From Deltaproteobacteria bacterium UBA6106 (GTDB lineage Bacteria > Desulfobacterota > Syntrophorhabdia > Syntrophorhabdales > Syntrophorhabdaceae), in contig DIWM01000010.1 of the NCBI GenBank assembly GCA_002428485.1, forward strand, positions 35,422 to 99,421: DNA of 64,000 nucleotides. The letters are read 5' to 3'. Below are positions 18,549 through 26,572 of the stretch, in pieces; the first letter of the stretch is position 1; each line of letters starts with the position of its first letter. The notes under the pieces were generated by a model. That model had not been told where the DNA came from, did no database searches, and saw nothing but the letters and a program-made list of their open reading frames with translations. The position numbers and the translations under genes are program-made.

Positions 18549-19826
18549 CTACCTCAGCGACTTGTGAACGTATACCGTCAGGTCTCCCATCCTGTTGGTG
18601 TAGCTGCCGTATTCGTTATCGTACCAGCCGAAGACCTTTGCGTGTACTACCGGTATCCTCAGGATGTTTTTGGGTGTACCCGTTTTAATCGCGGCGGGTA
18701 TGTTCGGGATCTGTGAAAGGTCAACATCTATAAAGGCTGTACGCGTATGGTTAAACTGGCCCTCGATTACGATCGCAGCGTTCGTACCGATAAGATCCGT
18801 CGATACGTTCTGCTCTGTAGAGTAAATGAGAAGATGCTCGAGGTCCTTCTCAGCAGCTTTTTTGTAAATATCGTTCATCGTTTTTGTGGTTACGGAGGTT
18901 CTTGTCCCGTCTTCATGGAATTGTGACTGGAAAGTTACGTTAAGAACGATGAGAGATTCCGTATTGATGGGGACCCTTATGGAGTCAGCCATAAAGCCGA
19001 TGCTTTTGACCTCAGGGATGACCTGGCTCAGTGCCTCCGCAGCGTTTGTAGAGGTCAGGATAATATTATTAAAGATACTCCTGTTTTTGCGCAGGTCCTT
19101 CTCGCCTGCCTTAGGCAAGCTGTCAAGAACGCTTTGTGTGTTTGTAACCGCGTGTACCGTCGACATGGATGCGGTAAGTATCTTGCTTGTCTCGGCATTT
19201 TCGAGAAGCGGTTTTACCATATGGGCAAGCCCCGTTGTCGTGCATGACGCAGCGGATACGATGAGATGTTTTTTATAATTGAAGGCGGTGTGGTTTATCC
19301 CGTAGATCAGCGTAACGATATCGGACGGTGCGGATAATGATTTGTTTTTGATCTTAAAAGCGGAAGAGTTGATAACAACCTTTGCTCCGCTTGCGAGGTG
19401 CCCCTTGATAGACCCTTTCGCGTCTTCAGGGGCAAGGGTAGGGTCTCTGAATTTTCCTGTGCACTCAATTACCAGGTCAACACCGTAGTTGCGCCATCCG
19501 ATATCAACGGGGTTTCTCGCCTCGCGCAAGATCGTGACCGGAGTGCCATCTATGAGAAGCTTGCCTTTTTTTTCATCGACTACCTGTATGATGCGGTCGG
19601 ATTTTATTCCGTATAAAAATTTGTGGATCGTCCCGTAGGTCACATCCTTTTCTATGAACTGGGCGATAGCGTTCAAGCCCGTGCCGGATTCCCTGCCGAT
19701 ATTTACGATAATTTCCTGAAAGTATTTCCTGCCGATATGATGCCACAACGATAGCTTTCCTATCCTGCCAAGACTGTTGATGCCGAGTACAGGCCGCTTG
19801 TTTTCCAAGACGTCTACGCTGCCCAT
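18549..19826 (-). CDS. Glyceraldehyde-3-phosphate dehydrogenase-like protein, long divergent form
   Basis: A 425-residue member of the GAPDH family, roughly 90 residues longer than the usual 330-340. The dinucleotide-binding loop reads GINSLGRIG rather than GINGFGRIG. The catalytic Cys is residue 195 in SAASCTTTG and the catalytic His is residue 225 in STVHAVTNT. The C-terminal WYDNEYGSYTNRM block is conserved. The changes around the Cys (the canonical SNASCTTN is altered) and the extra N-terminal ~45 residues mark it as a paralog that may prefer another aldehyde or may work in gluconeogenesis. An AGGTAGTC ribosome site precedes the start. It converges on the dikinase-like gene with only a heptamer repeat between. 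Confidence 0.85.
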   Translation of the reverse strand: MGSVDVLENKRPVLGINSLGRIGKLSLWHHIGRKYFQEIIVNIGRESGTGLNAIAQFIEKDVTYGTIHKFLYGIKSDRIIQVVDEKKGKLLIDGTPVTILREARNPVDIGWRNYGVDLVIECTGKFRDPTLAPEDAKGSIKGHLASGAKVVINSSAFKIKNKSLSAPSDIVTLIYGINHTAFNYKKHLIVSAASCTTTGLAHMVKPLLENAETSKILTASMSTVHAVTNTQSVLDSLPKAGEKDLRKNRSIFNNIILTSTNAAEALSQVIPEVKSIGFMADSIRVPINTESLIVLNVTFQSQFHEDGTRTSVTTKTMNDIYKKAAEKDLEHLLIYSTEQNVSTDLIGTNAAIVIEGQFNHTRTAFIDVDLSQIPNIPAAIKTGTPKNILRIPVVHAKVFGWYDNEYGSYTNRMGDLTVYVHKSLR

Positions 19827-20049
19827 GACTACCTCCGTATGAGATGAATGAATTTTGAAACATTCATTTGTTTGTTATCCTTGCGGTGGATTAAGTATTG
19901 TATTGAAAGAGATGCATTTTATTACCATGAAAAATTATAAAAATTTATAACAAAATAGGGTGTAAATGTCAAATAATACGGACAATATTTTTGCGGTATA
20001 GACGCGTAGCCCGAGGCAGCATAAAACTGACGGGCAGGGTATTTTTTTG

Positions 20050-20078
20050 TTGACGGTATATTAAATATAATTTAAATT
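20050..20078 (+). promoter_or_regulatory. Candidate promoter of the XRE-cupin regulator
   Basis: TTGACG at 20050-20055 and TAAATT at 20073-20078 are 17 bp apart in a very AT-rich stretch just before the regulator. The -10 match is only 4 of 6. Confidence 0.4.
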
Positions 20079-20101
20079 ATTAACAAATATTTAATAGCGA
20101 T

Positions 20102-20647
20102 ATGGACAACATAGGTAAAAAGATACGTGAATTACGGGAAGGCAAAGGACTTACCTTGAAACAACTTGCAGGTCTTGTCGAGTGCACGCCTTCACTTATA
20201 TCACAGCTTGAAAGGGACAAGACTGACCCTTCTATATCGATGTTGAAAAAGATAGCGGAAGCGCTGAATGTCAATATCGTTGATTTTTTCATGGAGGGCA
20301 CTAAAGATGAGGTTATAGTCACGGGGAAAAAAGACAGGATCGATATACAGCTCCAGAGGTGGGACGCGAAGATACAATCCCTTGTAAGGACAACAAAGAA
20401 TAAAAAAATGCAGCCTTTCTATACGGTCATTAAACCGGGTGGCGGCTCGCACGGCATGTATTCACATGAAGGAGAGGAATTTGGTTTCGTCGTAAAAGGC
20501 GAGCTCGAATTGATGCTGAACGACAAGATCTATACGGTCCGCGAAAACGAGAGCTTTTATTTCTCTTCGAAACTGCCGCATGATTGGGGAAACAAAGGAA
20601 AAGAGAATGCCATTATACTGTGGGTGATAACACCGCCGACATTTTAA
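20102..20647 (+). CDS. XRE-type regulator with C-terminal cupin sensor domain
   Basis: A 181-residue transcription factor. The N-terminal 60 residues are a Cro/CI helix-turn-helix (LKQLAGLVECTPSLISQLERDKTDPS). The C-terminal ~80 residues form a small cupin barrel (GSHGMYSHEGEEFGFVVKGELELML...ESFYFSSKLPHDWGN) that probably binds a small ligand. Such XRE-cupin proteins often control the neighbouring catabolic or transport operon. It lies directly upstream of, and points towards, the aldehyde dehydrogenase, TRAP and nicotinate-type genes, so it is the prime candidate regulator of that cluster, with a pathway intermediate as effector. That link is inference from position. Confidence 0.9.
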   Translation: MDNIGKKIRELREGKGLTLKQLAGLVECTPSLISQLERDKTDPSISMLKKIAEALNVNIVDFFMEGTKDEVIVTGKKDRIDIQLQRWDAKIQSLVRTTKNKKMQPFYTVIKPGGGSHGMYSHEGEEFGFVVKGELELMLNDKIYTVRENESFYFSSKLPHDWGNKGKENAIILWVITPPTF

Positions 20648-20651
20648 ACAA

Positions 20652-20679
20652 GCTGAGGGCGGAGAGCGGAGAGTGCAGC
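20652..20679. repeat. 7-bp-period repeat (GCGGAGA type)
   Basis: GCTGAGG, two identical GCGGAGA units and a diverged fourth unit lie between the regulator stop and the aldehyde dehydrogenase ribosome site. Confidence 0.7.
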
Positions 20680-20714
20680 AATAAATGCAGATGTTCTGGC
20701 ACAAGGAGGAAAAA

Positions 20715-22199
20715 ATGGCACTATTGCCGGAGGTAAAAAAACATTACGGGCGTTTAAAACTTTTTATAAATGGTGAATGGGTTGATTCCAAATCGAACAC
20801 TTTTTTTGAAGACACCAATCCGGCCACAGGAGAGGTTATCGCAGAAGTTCCTATAGCCACCGAAGCTGAGGTTGATGATGCAGTAGGCGCTGCCTGGAAC
20901 GCCTTTCAAAAATGGAGCACCATGCCCTTCAGGGACAGAGCGGATTACATAAACAGGCTTAGGGCTAAATTTGACGAACGTCATGAAGAATTGTCCCGCA
21001 TCTTGTCGCAGGATCATGGAAGGTGTGTTAATGATTCTCGCGGGACGGTCGACAGGTGCATTGAGAACATTGAATCTGCATCCGGGACAATGTACGGCTT
21101 TTACAAAGGAGAGCATGTTGAACAACTTGCAACAGGCATTGACTGCTACATGATCTGGGAACCGGTGGGTGTCTTTTTGATACTCACGCCCGGAAATATT
21201 CCAATGCATGCGTGGTCTTCTTTTGTGCCCTATGCCCTAGCCTGCGGTTGTCCGGTAGTTGTTGCCCCGAGCTGGCAATGCCCCGTTGCTTCAGAAGCAA
21301 TGTTCAAAGTCTCAGAAGAAGTCGGTTTTCCTCCCGGAGTACTGAATCTTCTTCACGTGGGCAAAAAGTTCGAACTTAACGCCAGGATCATCTCTGACCC
21401 AAGGGTTGCCGGAGTTGGGTTTATTGGGTCCACCGGTGTAGGGAAAAGCCTTTTTGAGCTTTGCGGTAAATTTGGAAAGAGGTCATCTATTAATGGAAAC
21501 GGAAAGAATCATATTGTAGTTGCACCTGACGGCGACCTTAATGCTGCGACAAATTACATCCTGAGGGGTTGCTTCGGCATGACAGGGCAGCGGTGTCTTG
21601 GTTCCGACAACGTGGTTGTGATAGGTGAAATTTACGATGAACTTAAAGAAAAGCTTGTCCAGGCTGCAAGAGAAATGAAGGTAGGATACGGGCTGGATGA
21701 AACAAGCGAAATGGGTCCGCTCACAACGCTTTCCAACAAGGAAAAAATTGAAAATTTTATAGAAAAAGGGCTCAACGAAAGCGCAACAATGATTCTCGAT
21801 GGACGTCAGCGAAAGATTGAAGGTTATGAAAAAGGCTATTTTATGGGGCCAACGATATTTGAAAATGTCACACCATCAATGGGAATCGCGAAAGAAGAGT
21901 CCTTTGGGCCTGTTGCAAATCTGATGAGGGCGAGAGATCTTGATGAGGTCATCGGATGGATCAACGGATCGGATTACGGTCATTCAGCCTGCATAATCAC
22001 AGAAAGCGGCAAAACCGCCCGTAAGTTTATAAGGGAATGTGAGGTAGGCAATATCGGTGTAAACGCCGGGATCCCTCAGCCCTATGCCTTCTTCCCATTA
22101 GGGTCAAAGAAAGAATCTTTTTTTGGGGGAGCAAAATCAAGGGCGGACTCAGTAAGGCTTTTTTTAGATCAAAAGACGGTGACGCTGAGGTGGGTATAG
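20715..22199 (+). CDS. CoA-acylating aldehyde dehydrogenase, methylmalonate-semialdehyde dehydrogenase type
   Basis: A 494-residue aldehyde dehydrogenase. I chose the ATG at 20715 because AAGGAGG lies just upstream; an earlier in-frame ATG at 20685 lacks one. The family is the CoA-dependent methylmalonate/malonate semialdehyde dehydrogenases (MmsA/IolA). The nucleophile is Cys294 in GQRCLG. The general-base Glu of ordinary aldehyde dehydrogenases is replaced by Asn260 (NGNGKNHIVV). The two Arg residues reported to hold the substrate carboxylate in B. subtilis IolA align with Arg114 (DRCIENIE) and Arg293. Such enzymes oxidise a 3-oxo-acid semialdehyde and decarboxylate it to an acyl-CoA. Beside an enamidase making 2-formylglutarate, the likely reaction is 2-formylglutarate to glutaryl-CoA plus CO2 and NADH (inference). 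Confidence 0.85.
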   Translation: MALLPEVKKHYGRLKLFINGEWVDSKSNTFFEDTNPATGEVIAEVPIATEAEVDDAVGAAWNAFQKWSTMPFRDRADYINRLRAKFDERHEELSRILSQDHGRCVNDSRGTVDRCIENIESASGTMYGFYKGEHVEQLATGIDCYMIWEPVGVFLILTPGNIPMHAWSSFVPYALACGCPVVVAPSWQCPVASEAMFKVSEEVGFPPGVLNLLHVGKKFELNARIISDPRVAGVGFIGSTGVGKSLFELCGKFGKRSSINGNGKNHIVVAPDGDLNAATNYILRGCFGMTGQRCLGSDNVVVIGEIYDELKEKLVQAAREMKVGYGLDETSEMGPLTTLSNKEKIENFIEKGLNESATMILDGRQRKIEGYEKGYFMGPTIFENVTPSMGIAKEESFGPVANLMRARDLDEVIGWINGSDYGHSACIITESGKTARKFIRECEVGNIGVNAGIPQPYAFFPLGSKKESFFGGAKSRADSVRLFLDQKTVTLRWV

Positions 22200-22311
22200 A
22201 GCGAAATGATCATGTAAATTTGTTAACAGGTAGGAGAAAAAGTGGGTTATATTTTTTTGGCAGCCGTTATTATGATATACGGGGGCAACAAATCAAAACA
22301 AGGAGGAGCTT

Positions 22312-23394
22312 ATGTGTCAGGAATGCAAGGATTTAAGTAGAAGGAATTTTCTTAAAGGTGCTCTCATCGGCGGTGCGGCGGTTGGAATGGGGATGTTTGA
22401 TCCGGATATGCTTCTTGCACAGAATGCGAATATCAAGTTCAGCACGTGGCACCCGCCTGTCGGCAAAGAGGTAAAAACCGTATGGATCCCGATGCTTGAG
22501 GAATTAAAGAAAAGGAGTGCCGGTAAAGTGAGCTATACGATGTACGCCGGTGCTGCCCTCGGAAAAGGCCCGGAGCACTTTGACATCGTTGCCAAGGGCA
22601 TGTCGGACATGGGCTATTTTACCGCCACGTGGACGCCAGGCCGTTTTCCGCTAACCGATGTGCTCTCCCTTGCCGTATGGGTTGACGGTAAAGATGTGGC
22701 TGCGGACATTGGCAACGCGGTTTACAGCAGGGCGCTGAAAGATGAATTTAAGAATGTGAAGGTCCTTGAGCTCAATGGCTGCATCCAGTCCTTCATATGG
22801 TCGAAAAAGCCCATCTCCAGGATGGCGGACCTTAAAGGCATGAAATTAAGGTCGCCGGGCGGCCACCAGACACACTATATCAAATCTCTCGGCGCTGAGC
22901 CGGTCTTTATACCTCTCGGCGATGTTTACATGGCAATGGAAACAGGCACTGTCGATGGTATCGTGACATGTCCTCCCCTGATCCAGGGTTTTAAGCTGTA
23001 CGAGGTGGCGAAGCATGCCACGGTTCTTACCTTTGGCTGTGTTTCTGAGGGTATGGTAATGAATACTAACTCCTGGAATAAGCTTCCTCAAGACCAGCAA
23101 AAACTTGTAGAACAGGTGTGCACCAATCCCTTCAAAGTGACAGGCGGCCTCAATCAGGCTGCTTACAAGGTGATCATGAAGGAGATTGCAGACAAAGGCG
23201 TAAAGTTCATCGATCTTCCCAAAGCAGAAGCAGAACAGTGGTACGCAAAATTCCAGGATGTGACAAGGGCGTGGGTGAAGGACCTCGAGGCAAAGGGGCT
23301 TCCTGCACGAAAGACCGTTGCGATCATGAATGAAGAGTGCGAGAAGAGAAACGTTAAACTGGTAGCATGTCCTCCTGAATTTAAGAAAGCCTGA
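22312..23394 (+). CDS. TRAP transporter substrate-binding protein (DctP family)
   Basis: A 360-residue periplasmic solute-binding protein of the DctP family. The N-terminus has a twin-arginine-like export signal: SRRNFLKG at residues 9-16, then a hydrophobic stretch ending near LLAQNA. The mature part shows the family fold, including the Arg in GMKLRSPGG that usually clamps a substrate carboxylate. The start follows AAGGAGGAGC. With the next two genes it forms a complete TRAP system driven by an ion gradient. Upstream of a molybdenum hydroxylase/enamidase/6-hydroxynicotinate reductase set, it probably imports nicotinate or a similar carboxylated N-heterocycle; that substrate is inferred from context. 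Confidence 0.92.
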   Translation: MCQECKDLSRRNFLKGALIGGAAVGMGMFDPDMLLAQNANIKFSTWHPPVGKEVKTVWIPMLEELKKRSAGKVSYTMYAGAALGKGPEHFDIVAKGMSDMGYFTATWTPGRFPLTDVLSLAVWVDGKDVAADIGNAVYSRALKDEFKNVKVLELNGCIQSFIWSKKPISRMADLKGMKLRSPGGHQTHYIKSLGAEPVFIPLGDVYMAMETGTVDGIVTCPPLIQGFKLYEVAKHATVLTFGCVSEGMVMNTNSWNKLPQDQQKLVEQVCTNPFKVTGGLNQAAYKVIMKEIADKGVKFIDLPKAEAEQWYAKFQDVTRAWVKDLEAKGLPARKTVAIMNEECEKRNVKLVACPPEFKKA

Positions 23395-23409
23395 GGCTGC
23401 AGGTTTAAC

Positions 23410-23898
23410 ATGAGGCAAATAGAGGGTTTTCAGAGGGTGGTCAGGCGCATTACCTACTTTACGTGCGCTGTGGGGATGTTTCTTGCTGTTCCCCTCATGC
23501 TGATTACGACAGGCGATGTCATCAGCAGGGGCTTCTTCAACAAGCCGATTCCAGGCACCCTTGAACTCTCGGAATATATGCTGAGCATCATTATCCTGCT
23601 GGGTGCCGCGTATACCCAGCAGGTTAAAGGCCACGTGGGTGTAGATTTCCTGACTAAAAGATTTTCTCAAAAGGCCAGGGGCGCCATCGAGGTTATAACG
23701 ACCCTTTTGTGCATGGCAGTAATCAGCATTATGGTTTGGCAGGGTTTTATAGAAGGGATACATGAAAAAACCGTATCGGACATGCTGAGAGTTCCCCAGT
23801 GGCCTTTCAGGCTGCTCGTGGCAGCGGGCGGTTTGCTTTTGTGGCTGGAGTTTCTCGTCGATCTTTTCAATGCGATAGCGGGAATGAGGAGACAATAA
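23410..23898 (+). CDS. TRAP transporter small permease (DctQ family)
   Basis: A 162-residue integral membrane protein with four hydrophobic helices (about 20-40, 55-75, 95-115 and 135-155), the standard DctQ arrangement. GTLELSEYMLS in the second helix region is a family hallmark. It starts 15 bp after the binding-protein gene and stops 4 bp before the large permease. It stabilises or couples the DctM channel and has no catalytic residues of its own. Confidence 0.92.
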   Translation: MRQIEGFQRVVRRITYFTCAVGMFLAVPLMLITTGDVISRGFFNKPIPGTLELSEYMLSIIILLGAAYTQQVKGHVGVDFLTKRFSQKARGAIEVITTLLCMAVISIMVWQGFIEGIHEKTVSDMLRVPQWPFRLLVAAGGLLLWLEFLVDLFNAIAGMRRQ

Positions 23899-23902
23899 CC
23901 GT

Positions 23903-25213
23903 ATGATAGATCCTATCGTAGCGGGAATTCTTGGAAGTGTGCTTGTAGTAGTCCTTCTTTTGCTTGGTATGCCCATCGCGTTTCTCATGATGTTCGTAGG
24001 CTTTATCGGGATATGGACGCTCACCTCGCTTGAAGCGGCGCTCCCGGTCGTTGCGAGGACTATATATGAGGTTGCCGCGAATTACCCTTATACCATCATT
24101 CCCCTTTTCATCCTTATGGGTGGTTTTGCAGGCAGCGCAGGCATCACGAAGGAGCTTTACGAAACATTTGATAAGTGGTTCAGGAGGCTTCCCGGAGGTT
24201 TGGGGGTTGCTACCATTGCAGCCTGCGCGGGATTTGCTGCGGTGAGCGGCTCTTCCGTTGCAGGCGCTGCGGCCATGGGCAATATTGCCCTTCCCGAGAT
24301 GAAAAGATTTAACTACCACCCCAAGCTGGCAACAGGAGTGGTCGCTGCGGGCGGGACGCTTGCCTTCCTCATTCCTCCCAGCCTTGGCTTTGTGGTATAC
24401 GGTATGCTTACCGAGCAGTCCATAGGCAAACTATTGATATCAGGTATCCTGCCGGGTTTACTGCTTGCACTTGCTTATATCGCCGTCGTTGTAGGCCAGG
24501 TAAAGATAAATCCATCTCTTGCCCCTGCCACACCGGGCAATGTCTCTCTGAAGGAAAAGATCAAAGCCCTGAAGGGAATATGGGAGACGCTTCTTGTCTT
24601 TTTTATCGTGATGGGCGGAATTTACCTGGGATACATTAATCCTACAGAGGCAGGAGCCATAGGAGCCACGGCGCTCCTTGTTATTGTTCTCGTGAAGAGA
24701 AAACTGAGCTGGCAGGGGCTTTTTGCCTCGCTTCTTGAAATGGCGAGGATCTCTATTATGGTGCTCTTCCTTGTGGCAGGCGCGACGGTTTTCAGTTACT
24801 TCCTTGCCCTCTCAACGATACCTGCCGTCGTATCGGGGTGGATTGCCGGCCTTGAAGTATCACGATATGTTGTCCTGGCAATAATCATAGCGATCTATTT
24901 TATGCTCGGATGTTTTCTTGACGCGGTATCGATGATGGTGCTTACGCTGCCTGTTATATTTCCCGTTATCGTAGCCCTCCACTTCGACCCCATCTGGTTT
25001 GGAGTTTTGGCCGTGCTTATGATGGAGGCTGGGCTTATTACGCCGCCGGTGGGCCTTAACGTATACACCCTTGCAGGAATAGCGAAAGACGTCCCCATGG
25101 CAGAGATCTTCAAGGGCGCCACACCTTTTTTGATCTCAATTATAATTGTGGCCGTGATCCTTGTGATCTTCCCTCAGATCGTGCTTTATCTTCCGAACCT
25201 GATGGGAAGATAG
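23903..25213 (+). CDS. TRAP transporter large permease (DctM family)
   Basis: A 436-residue membrane protein with about 12 hydrophobic helices, the ion-coupled channel of the TRAP importer. The DctM signatures are visible: the GxxG-rich loop AAVSGSSVAGAAAMG, and IPPSLGFVVYG, plus the repeat-related segment LITPPVGLNVY in the second half. The sequence continues directly from dctQ, completing the dctPQM operon. A heptamer repeat follows the stop and precedes the molybdenum hydroxylase genes. Confidence 0.94.
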   Translation: MIDPIVAGILGSVLVVVLLLLGMPIAFLMMFVGFIGIWTLTSLEAALPVVARTIYEVAANYPYTIIPLFILMGGFAGSAGITKELYETFDKWFRRLPGGLGVATIAACAGFAAVSGSSVAGAAAMGNIALPEMKRFNYHPKLATGVVAAGGTLAFLIPPSLGFVVYGMLTEQSIGKLLISGILPGLLLALAYIAVVVGQVKINPSLAPATPGNVSLKEKIKALKGIWETLLVFFIVMGGIYLGYINPTEAGAIGATALLVIVLVKRKLSWQGLFASLLEMARISIMVLFLVAGATVFSYFLALSTIPAVVSGWIAGLEVSRYVVLAIIIAIYFMLGCFLDAVSMMVLTLPVIFPVIVALHFDPIWFGVLAVLMMEAGLITPPVGLNVYTLAGIAKDVPMAEIFKGATPFLISIIIVAVILVIFPQIVLYLPNLMGR

Positions 25214-25222
25214 GGCGAGACA

Positions 25223-25257
25223 GTGTTTAGTTGTAAGTGTTGAGTTGTGAGTGATCA
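25223..25257. repeat. 7-bp-period repeat (GTTGTGA type)
   Basis: Five heptamers (GTGTTTA, GTTGTAA, GTGTTGA, GTTGTGA, GTGATCA) fill almost the whole gap between dctM and the 2Fe-2S subunit gene. Confidence 0.8.
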
Positions 25258-25263
25258 GAAAAG

Positions 25264-25761
25264 GTGAAATATAAAAAAACTGTTAATATGAAGAACGTAA
25301 GTTTCGTATTGAATGGTAAGAGAGTTTCCTGTGAGGTTCAGGATAGGGAGCTTTTGCTCCATACCCTGCGAGAGCGGTTCTCGATAAAGAGCGTCAAGGA
25401 GGGGTGCGGCATAGGCGAATGCGGGACATGCACTGTTTTGATCGACAACGAGCCACACTATTCCTGCCTGACGCTGGCATCAAAGGTTAACGGGCATGAT
25501 GTCAAGACCGTAGAATACCTTGGCGATGCGGACCATCTCCATCCACTGCAGAAGGCATTTATCGAATCAGGTGCTGTTCAATGCGGTTATTGTACGCCGG
25601 GGATGCTCCTTTCTGCATACAGTCTGCTTATGAAGAACGGAAACCCAGGTGAAAACGAGATAAAAGAAGCAATAAGCGGCAACTTATGCAGGTGTACGGG
25701 GTATATCCAGATCGTAGAGGCGATACGCGATGCTGCCGGACTTTGTAAGTGTAAATCCTGA
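25264..25761 (+). CDS. Molybdenum hydroxylase 2Fe-2S subunit (nicotinate dehydrogenase-type)
   Basis: A 165-residue xanthine-oxidase-family iron-sulfur subunit. The N-terminal plant-type 2Fe-2S cluster motif is GCGIGECGTCTV with the distant Cys in HYSCL. The C-terminal four-helix cluster has QCGYCTPGM and NLCRCTGY. It carries electrons from the molybdenum centre to the FAD subunit. A GTG start at 25264 has a weak AAAAGG site; an in-frame ATG lies at 25288 with none. The 3' end overlaps the FAD-subunit gene by 32 bp. In E. barkeri the equivalent NdhS works with FAD and Mo subunits to hydroxylate nicotinate at C6. Confidence 0.92.
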   Translation: MKYKKTVNMKNVSFVLNGKRVSCEVQDRELLLHTLRERFSIKSVKEGCGIGECGTCTVLIDNEPHYSCLTLASKVNGHDVKTVEYLGDADHLHPLQKAFIESGAVQCGYCTPGMLLSAYSLLMKNGNPGENEIKEAISGNLCRCTGYIQIVEAIRDAAGLCKCKS

Positions 25762-26566
25762 AACAAAGGAAGAGGCCCTCGCTTTTCTCGATTCCATTGG
25801 CGATGCGCGGGTGATTGCCGGGGGTACTGACCTTCTCGTCAATATGAAGAGGGGCGAGTCCTGCCGCAACGTTGTCGATATTATGAACGTCGAAGGGCTT
25901 AACCGTTTATCCGTCAATGACGGAGAGATCGTGATCGGCTCGACGGTCACGCACGCCGCGATCAGTACAATAACCATCCTTAATGATATGGCACGGAGCC
26001 TTTCCGCGGCATGCGGATTGATCGGCTCGCCTCAGATACGCAATATGGGGACCGTAGGCGGCAACCTCGTGAACGCCTCTCCTGCCGCTGATTCCATATC
26101 ACCCCTTCTCATCCACGATGCGATCCTCTCGATCGAATCAAAGGATGAAACGAGAGAGGAGACCCTGGAGAACTTTATCATTGCTCCCTATGAGACGTCC
26201 CTGAAGCCTTGTGAGCTGCTTACCTCGGTATGCATAAAAGCCCTGCCGGGATACAGGGAAGGGTACAGGAGGACAGCAAAGCGCGCTGCCTGGGCGATCT
26301 CGCGGTTGTCGGTTGCGTGGGCGATCCTCGAAGACGAAGGCCGTTTCGTTGACGTTAAACTGGCGATCGGTTCATGCACGCCTATGCCTTTCAGGCCCCG
26401 GAGCGTTGAAGAGTTTCTGAGGGGCAGAACAAAGGTCGATCCTACGATAGGCGAAGCGGTTGTTATGGTCACGGAGGAGATACGCAAGATTACCGGAGAT
26501 AGGCCGTCTTTTGCATATAAGCTGCCTGTCGTGAGCGACCTGGTTCAAAAAGCGCTGCGGGGTTGA
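25730..26566 (+). CDS. Molybdenum hydroxylase FAD-binding subunit
   Basis: A 278-residue FAD subunit of the CoxM/NdhF type. The FAD pyrophosphate-binding stretches are AGGTDLLVNMK near residues 33-43 and the TVGGNLVNASPAAD segment near 105-118. The C-terminal ~100 residues are the CO dehydrogenase flavoprotein C-terminal domain. It passes electrons from the 2Fe-2S subunit to NAD(P)+ or another acceptor. It overlaps the preceding gene by 32 bp and ends 6 bp before the molybdenum subunit, so the three subunits are tightly coupled. The gene order S-F-L is that of many bacterial Mo hydroxylases. Confidence 0.92.
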   Translation: MLPDFVSVNPETKEEALAFLDSIGDARVIAGGTDLLVNMKRGESCRNVVDIMNVEGLNRLSVNDGEIVIGSTVTHAAISTITILNDMARSLSAACGLIGSPQIRNMGTVGGNLVNASPAADSISPLLIHDAILSIESKDETREETLENFIIAPYETSLKPCELLTSVCIKALPGYREGYRRTAKRAAWAISRLSVAWAILEDEGRFVDVKLAIGSCTPMPFRPRSVEEFLRGRTKVDPTIGEAVVMVTEEIRKITGDRPSFAYKLPVVSDLVQKALRG

Positions 26567-26572
26567 TTAGAT

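Noticed and set aside
22846..24024. 392-codon frame on the minus strand
   Set aside because: It lies antisense across dctP, dctQ and dctM, which are all recognised families with correct ribosome sites; the antisense product has no motif.
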